Assembly: GCF_900215465.1 (NCBI RefSeq) | Contig: NZ_OBEH01000007.1 | Span: forward strand, 42,620-106,619 | Source: Flagellimonas pacifica | Lineage (GTDB): Bacteria; Bacteroidota; Bacteroidia; Flavobacteriales; Flavobacteriaceae | Direction: 5' to 3' | DNA: 64,000 nt | Part shown: piece by piece, positions 1-9,113 of the stretch | How positions within the stretch are numbered: the stretch's first letter is position 1 | How the letters are laid out: every line of letters starts with the position of its first letter | Made by a program: the position numbers and the translations under genes | The notes under the pieces: generated by a model | What the model was told of the DNA's origin: nothing | Seen by the model: the letters and a program-made list of their open reading frames with translations, nothing else | The model's database searches: none

Positions 1-8
1 TTTCGCAA

Positions 9-1427
9 TCATCGTTTGGTATCTTCCCAATAGTTCTCAATTTCCTCCAAAGACTTTCCTTTGGTTTCTGGCAACACCTTAAAAATAAATGGAAATGTTA
101 AAACTGAGATTGCTGCCAATAGCCAGAATACACCATGTTCCCCAAGCACAGCAGATAACCAAGGAAATAGTTGGGCCACTAACCAATTGGAGCCGAATAA
201 AACCAAGGTTCCCAAGGCCATTGCCCTACCTCTTACCTTAGTTGGAAAAATCTCAGACATTATTATCCAGGGAATTGGTCCCAGCGAAAATGAAAAGCTA
301 GCGATAAAAATGGAAATGGTTATAATAAGAGCTGACTCATGACCTTCGCCAAGACTAAATAGGTAACCAATGAATGCCAAAGATAAAAAGACACCAATAT
401 TGCCAATGAACAGTAACTTTTTTCTTCCCATTTGATCAACTTTCCACATCGCCAATAGGGTAAAGAGTACTAAAACCACACCAAAAACAATCTGACCATA
501 TAAGGATTGCCCAAAAGACAGACCAGCTCTTTCCATAATCAATGGTCCGTAATGCAGTATGATATCAATTCCACTTAACTGGGAAATAATTGCTAAAAAC
601 AATGCTATAAATGTGGCCTTTTTAAGCCCTGGTTTAAATAACTGTGCGAATGATGCCTTTTCTTGATCAATTGCCTGCTCTATCTCTACAATTTCCTTTT
701 GGGCAATAGCTTTTCCATTGATTTTGGCCAGAATCTTTAACGCTTCTCCTTTCTTACCCCTTGACATGGCGAATCTTGGGCTTCTAGGAACCATAAACAA
801 CAAAATTAGAAACAAGAAAGACGGTATCAATTCAGACCCCAGCATGACCCTCCAAACGTCGCCCATTATCCAGTCTATAAATCGCTCGGACGACCCTTGA
901 AAAGCTCTTGATTGTGATAATCCCCTAAAATATTCATTAGTAAAATATGCCATTAGGACTCCTACGGTGATCGATAGTTGGTACATGCTTACCATCCTTC
1001 CCCGGATTTTAGGAGGAGAAACTTCGGATATGTACAAAGGAACAACCATAGCGGCCATTCCTACACCGAACCCACCAATTAATCGGGCAACAATAAAAAA
1101 TGTTAATGACTCTACAATCGCGGATCCCAATGCCGATATTGTAAACAATATAGCTGCGATTATCAGTGTATTTTTTCTGCCTATGTTATCGGCCATTCCT
1201 GAAACAGCAGCTCCCAAAACACTTCCCAAAAGAACAGAACTTACCGTCCAACCCAAAAGCACAGGCTGATCTCCAAGCTCAAAATAGTCTGTTAAAGGGC
1301 TAATGGCCCCTGAAATAACCGCGGTGTCAAAACCAAACAAAAACCCTCCAAATGCCGTTATAATACAAATGATAATAAAAAAAATCAAATTACCCCTATC
1401 ATGGGTTCCATTGCTACTCAAATTCAT
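9..1427 (-). CDS. MFS sugar porter (SP family)
   Basis: A 472-aa inner-membrane monosaccharide:proton symporter of the XylE/GLUT sugar porter family. Seen: an N-terminal GGFLFGFDTAVISGA helix, the loop-2 GRKN element (about residue 83), the R-hX3-GG-GVG motif of helix 4 (R115 onward), SEVSPPKIRG in the next loop, and the closing family signature PETKGKSLEEIE. About twelve hydrophobic segments fit the usual ~470-aa length. It is the last gene of a minus-strand run; its ATG follows directly on the stop codon of the hydrolase upstream, so the two are translationally coupled. Context infers uptake of the sugar oxidised by the neighbouring SDR/hydrolase pair, perhaps L-fucose, L-rhamnose or galactose. 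The substrate cannot be read from sequence. A paralogue lies at 61692-63206. Confidence 0.93.
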   Translation of the reverse strand: MNLSSNGTHDRGNLIFFIIICIITAFGGFLFGFDTAVISGAISPLTDYFELGDQPVLLGWTVSSVLLGSVLGAAVSGMADNIGRKNTLIIAAILFTISALGSAIVESLTFFIVARLIGGFGVGMAAMVVPLYISEVSPPKIRGRMVSMYQLSITVGVLMAYFTNEYFRGLSQSRAFQGSSERFIDWIMGDVWRVMLGSELIPSFLFLILLFMVPRSPRFAMSRGKKGEALKILAKINGKAIAQKEIVEIEQAIDQEKASFAQLFKPGLKKATFIALFLAIISQLSGIDIILHYGPLIMERAGLSFGQSLYGQIVFGVVLVLFTLLAMWKVDQMGRKKLLFIGNIGVFLSLAFIGYLFSLGEGHESALIITISIFIASFSFSLGPIPWIIMSEIFPTKVRGRAMALGTLVLFGSNWLVAQLFPWLSAVLGEHGVFWLLAAISVLTFPFIFKVLPETKGKSLEEIENYWEDTKR

Positions 1428-2282
1428 CTACTTTTTATAAGCTGTTACAATTTGTTTCCCGGTTCCCAATCCGTCAATCCCATATTCCACGATATCCCCT
1501 TCCTTTAAAAATACAGGTGGATCAAAACCTAATCCTACACCAGGGGGCGTTCCTGTAGAAATAACATCCCCAGGCAATAGCGTCATAAAATTGGACAAAT
1601 AACTGACGATATGATGAATGTTGAAAATGAAATCTGAAGTATTACCGTTTTGGGTTCGCTTACCATTGACGTCTAACCATAAGTTAAGATTATGTACATC
1701 CTCAATTTCATCTTTGGTTGCTAAGAAAGGCCCTAAGGGTGCAAATGTATCGCAGCTTTTTCCTTTAACCCATTGCCCATCCCGTTCCAATTGAAAAGCA
1801 CGTTCACTATAATCATTATGAAGCAAATAGCCAGCAACATAATCGTAAGCCTCGGATTCTTCAATATAAGAAGCTTCTTTTCCTATCACTACTGACAACT
1901 CTACTTCCCAATCCACTTTCTCGCCTCCTTTTGGCATTGTTAATCCATCAAATGGACCACAAATGGATGATGTTGCTTTAAAAAACACAACAGGTTCTGT
2001 TGGTATTGCCATTCCGCTTTCTTTAGCATGAGCTACATAATTTAATCCAATACAGATTATTTTTGATGGCATTGAAACAGGAGAGCCAAGGCGAACATCG
2101 TTTCCGACTTCCGTATATTCTAATGTTGAATCAATATAAATTTCCAGCTTATTTAACCCATCATTATTAAAAAAAGATTCATTATAATCTTCAAATAAAT
2201 GACTGACATCAATTCTTCTTCCATCTTCCAACAAAACTCCCGGTCTTTCATTGCCAATATTTCCAAATCGTATTAATTTCAT
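1428..2282 (-). CDS. FAH-family 2,4-diketo-3-deoxy-sugar acid hydrolase
   Basis: A 284-aa soluble fumarylacetoacetate-hydrolase-fold enzyme. Seen: the family entry motif GLNYVAHAKE (79-88), metal-ligand acids in WEVEL (E126, E128) and NDYSER (D157), KSCDTFAPLGP (175-185), and the closing STGTPPGVG loop. Proteins of this length next to an SDR usually cleave 2,4-diketo-3-deoxy-L-fuconate or -L-rhamnonate to pyruvate plus lactate in the non-phosphorylative pathway. That assignment is inference from the family and the adjacent SDR (12-nt gap). Gentisate- or homoprotocatechuate-type isomerase/decarboxylases share the fold but would be out of place among sulfatases and glycosidases. The sugar porter begins at the next base after its stop codon. 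Confidence 0.85.
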   Translation of the reverse strand: MKLIRFGNIGNERPGVLLEDGRRIDVSHLFEDYNESFFNNDGLNKLEIYIDSTLEYTEVGNDVRLGSPVSMPSKIICIGLNYVAHAKESGMAIPTEPVVFFKATSSICGPFDGLTMPKGGEKVDWEVELSVVIGKEASYIEESEAYDYVAGYLLHNDYSERAFQLERDGQWVKGKSCDTFAPLGPFLATKDEIEDVHNLNLWLDVNGKRTQNGNTSDFIFNIHHIVSYLSNFMTLLPGDVISTGTPPGVGLGFDPPVFLKEGDIVEYGIDGLGTGKQIVTAYKK

Positions 2283-2294
2283 AATGATTTAAGT

Positions 2295-3086
2295 CTAGGT
2301 ATTTAATTTTATGAAACCTCCATCAATTGGATAATCGGTTCCTGTTATAAATCCAGCGCCTCTATCATCGCATAAAAACAAGGCCAATTCAGCAATTTCT
2401 TCTGGTTTACCCATGCGGCCAATAGGCTGTGTTTTTGATAATTTTTCAAACATTTCTTCTGTTTGATCGGGGTAATTCTTTTTGAGGTAATCATCCACAA
2501 AAGGTGTGTGCACCCTGCCCGGTGAAATTGAGTTGCACCTAATATTTTTATCAAGATAATCTTTTGCAATGGTTATGGTCATATTCAAAACAGCGCCTTT
2601 ACTCATCGAGTATGCAAACCGATCCGCTAGTGCTACAGTGGCACCTATGGATGCCATATTTAAGATTACGCCACCGCCATTATCATACATATTTTGAATT
2701 ACTGCCTTTGAACATAAAAAAACACCTTTTATATTGATGTCGTAAATTCTTTGTAAATCCTCTTCCGTAGTTGAGGTTAAGGTACCAATATGGGATACAC
2801 CGGCATTGTTAACCAAAATATCAATTATATTATCCTGATTTACAATGTTTTCTACCGCTAAATTTACTTGCAAAGCATTTGAAACATCGCAAACGTGTAA
2901 AATAGCTTTGCCTCCTAAAATGTTTATCTCTTCTACGACCTTATCACCTTCCTCTTCATTAAAATCCAATATGTGCACTTTTGCACCGGAAATAGCAAAA
3001 AGTATTGAAATGGCTCTACCTATCCCACTACTGCCTCCAGTTACAACAGCAACTTTGTTTTTTAGTCTTTCTTCACGCATATTCAT
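2295..3086 (-). CDS. SDR-family sugar acid dehydrogenase
   Basis: A 263-aa classical short-chain dehydrogenase. Seen: the Rossmann motif TGGSSGIG (16-23), D41 ending strand 2, which suggests NAD rather than NADP, NNAG (93-96), and a catalytic S146/Y159/K163 set in the usual spacing. The C-terminal G-D-PIDGG motif is intact. Its stop codon is followed 12 nt later by the FAH-family hydrolase and its start touches the sulfatase stop, so it is embedded in one operon. In L-fucose and L-rhamnose oxidation, such SDRs convert 2-keto-3-deoxy-sugar acid to the 2,4-diketo compound split by the partner hydrolase; this is the likely job. The upstream sugar dehydrogenase, lactonase and dehydratase are not in the window. 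Confidence 0.87.
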   Translation of the reverse strand: MNMREERLKNKVAVVTGGSSGIGRAISILFAISGAKVHILDFNEEEGDKVVEEINILGGKAILHVCDVSNALQVNLAVENIVNQDNIIDILVNNAGVSHIGTLTSTTEEDLQRIYDINIKGVFLCSKAVIQNMYDNGGGVILNMASIGATVALADRFAYSMSKGAVLNMTITIAKDYLDKNIRCNSISPGRVHTPFVDDYLKKNYPDQTEEMFEKLSKTQPIGRMGKPEEIAELALFLCDDRGAGFITGTDYPIDGGFIKLNT

Positions 3087-4790
3087 TTAGTGCTTATCCT
3101 TTGGCTTAAACATTTGCATATCATCATTTGTTTTAGGCAAATATGCCGCGTTATGCAGCCTAAACGTGGCCCAGTAACCCAGCCATCTATTATCCGCTTG
3201 CATGACTTCCGCGACTTTATTTACAATCAGCTTTACCAATTCATCCTTATCCTTGTCATGGAAATGATTGATTTGGTCATCGGCATCAATATCATATAAT
3301 TCTTGCGTACCGGTAGAAATATTATAACCATAAAACCAATGTGTCCCATTGATTTGAAATTGATATCCGAAACCATAATTTACCCCAACGTGCCACCCCG
3401 TTTGAAAGACATGGTGTAACTTAGAACGTTCACCGCCATTGATTACTGACGATAAACTTTCACCTTCCATAAATTTTGGTGTTTTAATACCTGCATAGCC
3501 CAATAGGGTTGGCCCTATGTCCAAACTAGAAACCGGGTCATGAACGCCTGGTGTCTTTTTGCTGTTATCCCCCGGCTCTTTTATATACAATGGCACCCTA
3601 AAAATATCCGGTTGAAAATAAACTCCTTTATCGGCCATTCCCATCCGACCATTCATATCTCCATGGTCTGCGGAAAGCATTATTACAGCATCATCCCACA
3701 AATTTTGCTCTTCTAAATAATTAAAAAAAACACCTAAAGCTTTGTCCACGACTTCCATTTGCAACAAATGGCCAATGATATAATCCTTAAGCATTTCTTC
3801 GTTGTACAATCCCCAATATTGACGATATACCTCATAGATATTGTCTTCACCTTCAATTTTGGCAAAATCAGTCTCTATTAATTTCTGATAGCTTACCGGT
3901 AGTTTTACCACTTTTTTTAGGGCCTCATACCTATCTTCAAATCCAGCTGGTATAGAATATGGTTGGTGCGGATCGAAAAACTCCAATTGTAGAAAAACCG
4001 GCTTATTTGGGTGATTGCGCTTGGCAGCATCTAATTTTTGTTTTGCCAGTTCTGCTAAAAAAACCGAATAATGTGCTTGTAGCGGAAAAGGTTTATTATC
4101 CTCTTGTACGATCCAGCCACCTAGGGAATTCCCTTTTGTATGTCTGTCATGTTGTTTCCCATAAATTTCCTTACTGTACTTTTGTGGCTTTACATTTAAT
4201 TTATCAAGGTAAGCTATATATAATTCGTCATCTAACAAAGGGGGTGCCCATCGATCCCATCCATGTTGATTTTCACCAAAAGTTTGAATAAACTTTTCTG
4301 CACCCACATGCCATTTACCCACATGCTTTATATTATAGCCCGACTTTTTAAGATATTGAGGAAAGATAATATCACCTTCTTTAAGATTTCTTATCATGCC
4401 CATAGGAGCTCGCTCCCCATTAGTAAGATAGGGCTGATGTCTACCAGTTAAAATGGTGGCTCTTGATGGGCCACATACCGGAGCAGTACAAAACGCTTTA
4501 TTGAAAGTGGTCCCAGCTTGAGCAAGCTTATCTAAATTTGGCGTGTTTATATGTTTTTTGAGTTCCCTTGATGGAGAATATACATCTGGAGAAATCATAT
4601 CTACGGTAATCATGAAGATATTTGGTCTATTTTCTATATTGGAACGAACTTCAAACTCCCCGGTCCGTTCTCGACCGTTCAAAAATTTCTTGGTATAATT
4701 CTCTGCCTGTGTCTGACAAAAGCCTTCCGTCATAAACAGTAATGCGCCTAAAAACAATAAGAAACTATAATCTATTTTTTTTGTTGCCAT
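3087..4790 (-). CDS. Secreted type I sulfatase (formylglycine)
   Basis: A 567-aa exported sulfatase. Residues 1-25 form a signal peptide without a clear lipobox. The sulfatase fold opens at RPNIFMITVDM (about 55-65, metal Asp). The modification motif CGPSRATILTGR places the formylglycine precursor at C106. Later KHVGKWH and SADHGDMNG supply further sulfate and metal ligands. It should remove sulfate esters from algal polysaccharide in the periplasm or at the surface. The operon (GH27, GH42-like, 6-deoxy-sugar oxidation genes) suggests a fucoidan- or sulfated-galactan-type glycan; the regiospecificity is unknown. It directly abuts the SDR gene. An anaerobic or aerobic sulfatase-maturation enzyme is needed but is not encoded in this window. 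Confidence 0.92.
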   Translation of the reverse strand: MATKKIDYSFLLFLGALLFMTEGFCQTQAENYTKKFLNGRERTGEFEVRSNIENRPNIFMITVDMISPDVYSPSRELKKHINTPNLDKLAQAGTTFNKAFCTAPVCGPSRATILTGRHQPYLTNGERAPMGMIRNLKEGDIIFPQYLKKSGYNIKHVGKWHVGAEKFIQTFGENQHGWDRWAPPLLDDELYIAYLDKLNVKPQKYSKEIYGKQHDRHTKGNSLGGWIVQEDNKPFPLQAHYSVFLAELAKQKLDAAKRNHPNKPVFLQLEFFDPHQPYSIPAGFEDRYEALKKVVKLPVSYQKLIETDFAKIEGEDNIYEVYRQYWGLYNEEMLKDYIIGHLLQMEVVDKALGVFFNYLEEQNLWDDAVIMLSADHGDMNGRMGMADKGVYFQPDIFRVPLYIKEPGDNSKKTPGVHDPVSSLDIGPTLLGYAGIKTPKFMEGESLSSVINGGERSKLHHVFQTGWHVGVNYGFGYQFQINGTHWFYGYNISTGTQELYDIDADDQINHFHDKDKDELVKLIVNKVAEVMQADNRWLGYWATFRLHNAAYLPKTNDDMQMFKPKDKH

Positions 4791-4804
4791 AAATAAAGCA
4801 ATTG

Positions 4805-6076
4805 CTATTGATCGACTGTTTTTGATAATAATAGAAATAAGCTTGATTTCGGAGGCGTATCATGACTGATCAAACCACTAGCCGTGCCAATATCTTTCCC
4901 AGCATAGACATCTTTAATATTGATCTTTTGGAAAATGCCAACATCCTCCAAGTTTAATGCTATATTCTTTTTATTTTCCTGATTTCTATTCAACAATAAA
5001 ACAGCAACTTGATTGTCTTTTAAATTTTTGGCCCAAACTTCGGTGTCAGTATTTTTTATAATTCTCTTTCCCTGTTCCGTTGGGTCTTGATTAATGGAAA
5101 TAGCATCTTTGTTTAATATGATACTTTTTTCTTCTTCGGACATGTTCCTGGGGTCATTGCCCAACATCAATGGAGAGGACATAATGCACCACAACGCAAA
5201 ATGACTTTTCTGTTCAGCAAAAGTTAATCCATGCTCGCCTGTGACCAACATATCGGGATCGTTCCAATAACCGTTTCCAGCATATGTTGCCCATTTATTG
5301 TTTTCTTCGGCTATTTCCATCACCGTAAGTAATCCCCAGGCGTTATTCTCTTCTGGAATTTGACCATCAAATTGGGCATCGTTTCCAGACATCCCTGATA
5401 CCTTTGCGCTAATGTCTTCTGTTGTACGAGCCATTTGACCAATTTCAGCATTCCAATCAAACCATTCATAAGCGCTAATACTTATTAGAACGTCTCTATC
5501 TGATTTCTCTTCCAATAAGCGTTTCCATTTGGCATAGGTTTTATGAAGTATGTCCAAATCCCAGCCTCCTTCAAAACGACATCTATCTATTTTTACGAAA
5601 TCTATTCCCCAATCTACAAATTGCTGGATTTGTACTTCCTCATTCCCATAACCTCCTACCGGGTCATTAATGCAATCTGCAGTTCCCGGCACTGTATGCA
5701 GTCCGAACTTTAAGCCCTTGGAATGGGCGTAATCGGCCAAAGGTTTTATTCCGTTTGGGAATTTTACCGGATGTGCCAATAACGCTCCATTTTCACCCAG
5801 CTTCGTGTCCCGCCAACCGCCATCAATAACGACATATTCGTAACCCGCTGTTTTTAGCCCACTCTGGTCGATGGCATCTATGACTTCATACATGATTTTT
5901 TCATTGATATCTTTTTTACCAAACCAGTTCCAGCTGTTCCATCCCATTGGGGGCGTTGGAGCTAGCAACTTTTCTTTATTAACCGGCATTTCCGCTGGTT
6001 CTGATTTCTTTTCTTTTGGACTATTATTGCAAGAAATCAGTGCGATAATACATATTGGACAAATCAATTTTTTCAT
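4805..6076 (-). CDS. GH27 alpha-galactosidase-like lipoprotein
   Basis: A 423-aa lipoprotein: the signal peptide ends in a LISC lipobox (C16). The catalytic barrel begins at PPMGWNSWN (42-50), the GH27 hallmark. The nucleophile is D164 in FVKIDRC, the acid/base is most likely D221 in ARTTEDI, and WNDPDML follows at about 271-277. The C-terminal beta domain is present, so the gene looks complete. GH27 retaining enzymes remove terminal alpha-galactose; some act on alpha-GalNAc or beta-L-arabinopyranose, so specificity is inferred only. It lies 14 nt upstream of the sulfatase start in the same operon and probably acts outer-membrane or periplasm-anchored on desulfated oligosaccharides. Confidence 0.92.
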   Translation of the reverse strand: MKKLICPICIIALISCNNSPKEKKSEPAEMPVNKEKLLAPTPPMGWNSWNWFGKKDINEKIMYEVIDAIDQSGLKTAGYEYVVIDGGWRDTKLGENGALLAHPVKFPNGIKPLADYAHSKGLKFGLHTVPGTADCINDPVGGYGNEEVQIQQFVDWGIDFVKIDRCRFEGGWDLDILHKTYAKWKRLLEEKSDRDVLISISAYEWFDWNAEIGQMARTTEDISAKVSGMSGNDAQFDGQIPEENNAWGLLTVMEIAEENNKWATYAGNGYWNDPDMLVTGEHGLTFAEQKSHFALWCIMSSPLMLGNDPRNMSEEEKSIILNKDAISINQDPTEQGKRIIKNTDTEVWAKNLKDNQVAVLLLNRNQENKKNIALNLEDVGIFQKINIKDVYAGKDIGTASGLISHDTPPKSSLFLLLSKTVDQ

Positions 6077-6151
6077 AATAAATTATTGCGCTATTTAACT
6101 TTATAGCATTCTCACGTTACATTTGACTGATGGATTTAGGCACCCTAGCTC

Positions 6152-8470
6152 TTATTGAAGAATGACTATTGCAACTTCTAAACTATCTAGAGTTAAATCG
6201 ATATTCCTGTTTTGAATGGCAATAGGTACATCAAACAGGTCGGTGGCTGTATTCCAATCACCAACTTGCAAGCTTTCTGTTATTTTATGTTCTGTAGGAT
6301 TTGTAATAATTAAAGCTTCCTTTCCTTCTATTTTTCTTTTTCTAACCAGAAATTCACCACTATGGACTGGAAGCACATCGCAATTTCCCATTAATTTTTT
6401 AACAAATTCAGGGGTATCATCATTCCGGTAAGCTGTACCATTATGACCAATAAAAGTTCCCAATAACCACGCTTTTCCTTTTCCATGGGACCGTACGGTA
6501 CCTGCAATTTCATCCTCATAATACAAACATGGCCTGCTATCTATATTTTCAAATGTCTGTATGTAAACATTGGCCATGGTTTCCACACCTTCCAAACTGT
6601 TTTTTCCCATTAAAGATGTCGGTTCCAGAAATTCACCCCATGTCCGCTCCCATGGCGACCACCGGTGTCCCCCATTTGGTTCCTTGACCATTGTGAAACT
6701 TGATGGCTTTGAACCAAATAATTTTTTTGCCGCTTCCGAGATTTCCCCTCGGTTGCTATATGAATTTTCACTATAATTGGCAATTGCAGCTTCACTTATA
6801 AGATGTCCCCCTAATTCCACATACGTACTCAGTTTTTCAACCAATTCATCGGATATTGAAATGGGGAACGGCATTACAATGGCCTTATACTTTAGTAAGT
6901 CTGTTTCATCCAATACCGATGCTTCAATAAAATCCACTGGAATATTTGCTTCCCAAAACAATCGGTGCCAACCTCGGGTTGAAAACTCCAGGTTTTTACC
7001 CCCGTTAAGCATATTATTGGTTATTTGATAATTTCCCTCATTTACGAATATGGCCACATCACTGCCTCCCCATGATGGTTTTGCAAAAATATCTTGATGC
7101 TTTATCAATGCCTTTCCAACCCTCGAGGCCTCTTCAAATCTTGGCGTGGTATCTCCATCACTATCCAATAAACTAAATCCATTTGTTTCATGGATCATTA
7201 TTTCGGCCCTTGTTACCCAAAAAGAAATCGCATTGACCCCTGTCCCTATTGATGTCAACATCCAACGTCTCATATCTTCTTTAGAGGGCACCCTTCCTTT
7301 ATGAAATCCTGTAGATACCGGCCCTCCTTGAAACTCTGCACTCCAAATCGGGCTTCCCGGTGTATTGCATGAACGCAAATAATCAAATCTTAACGTTAGC
7401 ATCCTCCATATTTCATTTTTCAATTGCTCATGTTTTTTGCTTGTAATGTATACGCCGTTATTTATATCATCCCAATCGTCGAACTCACCCCAGTTGGAAG
7501 CAGGGTATGACGACGATCCTAAAAAGTCTTGGGCCCTGGCCCAATTCCAATCTTTTCCCGAACCATACTCCCAAGAGCCAAGATGACAAAATACCGGGCG
7601 ATTTAAATCATCTGTTTTTCTGATTACCTCCGCTCTCTTTTGAAGTACATCGGTAATTTTTACATTATCCATAAAATAAGTCCAATAAACATCTTGTACC
7701 AAAGACATTCTTCGCTTATGGTCCCTGTTGGGCTTCACATATTTCCAATCTAAATAATTGGTGTTCCATTCGTTATTTAAATGTTCGAGTGAACCGTATT
7801 TTTCCTTGAGCCAATCCCTAAAAGCACGCATTGTATTATCACAATAACAAACACGTTCACCTACCATATTTTCAGACCAATACCCTACCTCTTGCCACGT
7901 GTTCCAAACCAACACATTATCATACTTCCCCAAGGTTTCAATAAGTTTTTCTATAAATTTTAGATGTGCTTCCATGGCTCCGGGATGGTCAAAACAGGGC
8001 CCTGGTTTCCCATCGGCAGGAATGGGAGCTTGTGCCTCATGCATGATTGTCCGCCCGCTTCTTCCTTCCATCCTACAATCCGGATATTTTTCAAATAACC
8101 ATGCCGGTGCCTGCTCCATGGTCAAACCTAAATACACATACATATCCAGACTTTTGGCATGCGCAATGAGTTCTTCATATTTTGAAAAATTATATTGCCC
8201 TTCAAGAGGCTCATCTATTGCCCAAGATTCTTGTAACTTGATTAGGTTAAAACCTTTTTTCTTCAGGGTTTCCATATCCTTTTTTAATTCTTCCATAGAA
8301 GGCATTGGTTCACGCGCTAAATGCGACCCCAAGTAGAACTGGCTGTTCAGTTTATCCAAGTCAGCCTTCCGTACAATTTTAGAATCTTGACTTTTATCCT
8401 GGTTGTTTGAAATACAAGAGGTGAAAATTGCAGTTCCAATCAATAGGGATATTTTATATAAATTTTTCAT
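6152..8470 (-). CDS. GH42-like beta-galactosidase lipoprotein
   Basis: A 772-aa lipoprotein of the GH42/A4-type barrel plus a beta-galactosidase trimerisation (class I glutamine-amidotransferase-like) domain (about residues 460-620). I chose the ATG at 8470 rather than an in-frame start at 8512, because it yields a clean signal peptide ending in the TSC lipobox. The likely nucleophile is E379 in WSAEFQGG. The likely acid/base is E194 in NTWQEVGYW; clan GH-A normally has Asn before this Glu, and here it is Gln, a real codon difference. Cys-rich DNTMRAF-type GH42 segments follow. It is the first gene of the six-gene minus-strand operon; the gap to the GH27 gene is 75 nt. Substrate inferred as a beta-galactoside or related algal glycoside. 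Confidence 0.83.
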   Translation of the reverse strand: MKNLYKISLLIGTAIFTSCISNNQDKSQDSKIVRKADLDKLNSQFYLGSHLAREPMPSMEELKKDMETLKKKGFNLIKLQESWAIDEPLEGQYNFSKYEELIAHAKSLDMYVYLGLTMEQAPAWLFEKYPDCRMEGRSGRTIMHEAQAPIPADGKPGPCFDHPGAMEAHLKFIEKLIETLGKYDNVLVWNTWQEVGYWSENMVGERVCYCDNTMRAFRDWLKEKYGSLEHLNNEWNTNYLDWKYVKPNRDHKRRMSLVQDVYWTYFMDNVKITDVLQKRAEVIRKTDDLNRPVFCHLGSWEYGSGKDWNWARAQDFLGSSSYPASNWGEFDDWDDINNGVYITSKKHEQLKNEIWRMLTLRFDYLRSCNTPGSPIWSAEFQGGPVSTGFHKGRVPSKEDMRRWMLTSIGTGVNAISFWVTRAEIMIHETNGFSLLDSDGDTTPRFEEASRVGKALIKHQDIFAKPSWGGSDVAIFVNEGNYQITNNMLNGGKNLEFSTRGWHRLFWEANIPVDFIEASVLDETDLLKYKAIVMPFPISISDELVEKLSTYVELGGHLISEAAIANYSENSYSNRGEISEAAKKLFGSKPSSFTMVKEPNGGHRWSPWERTWGEFLEPTSLMGKNSLEGVETMANVYIQTFENIDSRPCLYYEDEIAGTVRSHGKGKAWLLGTFIGHNGTAYRNDDTPEFVKKLMGNCDVLPVHSGEFLVRKRKIEGKEALIITNPTEHKITESLQVGDWNTATDLFDVPIAIQNRNIDLTLDSLEVAIVILQ

Positions 8471-9113
8471 GCTAGATGCTTGTATTTTAAATTGATTGCT
8501 TTTCGAGAACAAATAGATTCTGTTTGTTTAAAACTTAAGGCATTGACATCACCCAACTTGATGCTATCACTTTTTTATCCAATAGACCAAACTTTTGACA
8601 AAGTTATTCTTAAGCATAAATTTAAAACATCAATATATTGCTCAATACTTATACTATATTCACATTTATCTTATAAAAGAAACAAGTATTAAACAATATA
8701 AACCATTATAGATAATCCTTGGCCTTAAAAAAACATCATTTTTATTTAGAACAACCCCGTAACAGTGGCCAGACATTTGTAGGCATTAAAGACACGAAAA
8801 TCAAAAAAAGTACCGGTTGCCAATAGGAAAGAAATCACTATTCTCGCATTAAGGGCCCGTGGTGGGACAACTATTAAAACAGTGGTACTTTATAGTATAT
8901 GGGGACCGCCATTCATGGCCCAAAATCAATCTTTAAATCATGGAACACCACAAAAAAAACGTCCAAATGGCTTAATTCCTCAATACGAATTAAGAATTAC
9001 TTACTTTTGGAATAAACCAAAGGTAGTTTTGAGACAGGCTGACGTAGGGTTCCATGTTGGAAAACAGGAGTTTTGAACTTAAAAATCAATATTGGAAAAT
9101 AATTAAAAACAAG
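8471..9113. other. Divergent intergenic region with no gene
   Basis: A 643-nt AT-rich spacer between the minus-strand glycosidase operon and the plus-strand sulfatase. I see no convincing gene: the short open frames have no recognisable content and atypical composition. It presumably holds two divergent promoters. No clean TTG-N19-TAnnTTTG flavobacterial promoter could be fixed. The one ordered element is the inverted repeat listed at 8971-8994. Confidence 0.6.
8971..8994. promoter_or_regulatory. Inverted repeat upstream of sulfatase, operator candidate
   Basis: CTTAATTC (8971-8978) and GAATTAAG (8987-8994) form perfect 8-bp arms around an 8-nt spacer, 119 nt before the sulfatase ATG. The geometry suits a dimeric regulator site. 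There is no T-tract, so a terminator is unlikely. The function is inference only; AT-rich DNA can yield such arms by chance. Confidence 0.3.

Noticed and set aside
8882..9076. 64-codon frame upstream of the plus-strand sulfatase
   Set aside because: No family pattern, odd composition, no leader, and it overlaps the alternative upstream start of the sulfatase in another frame.
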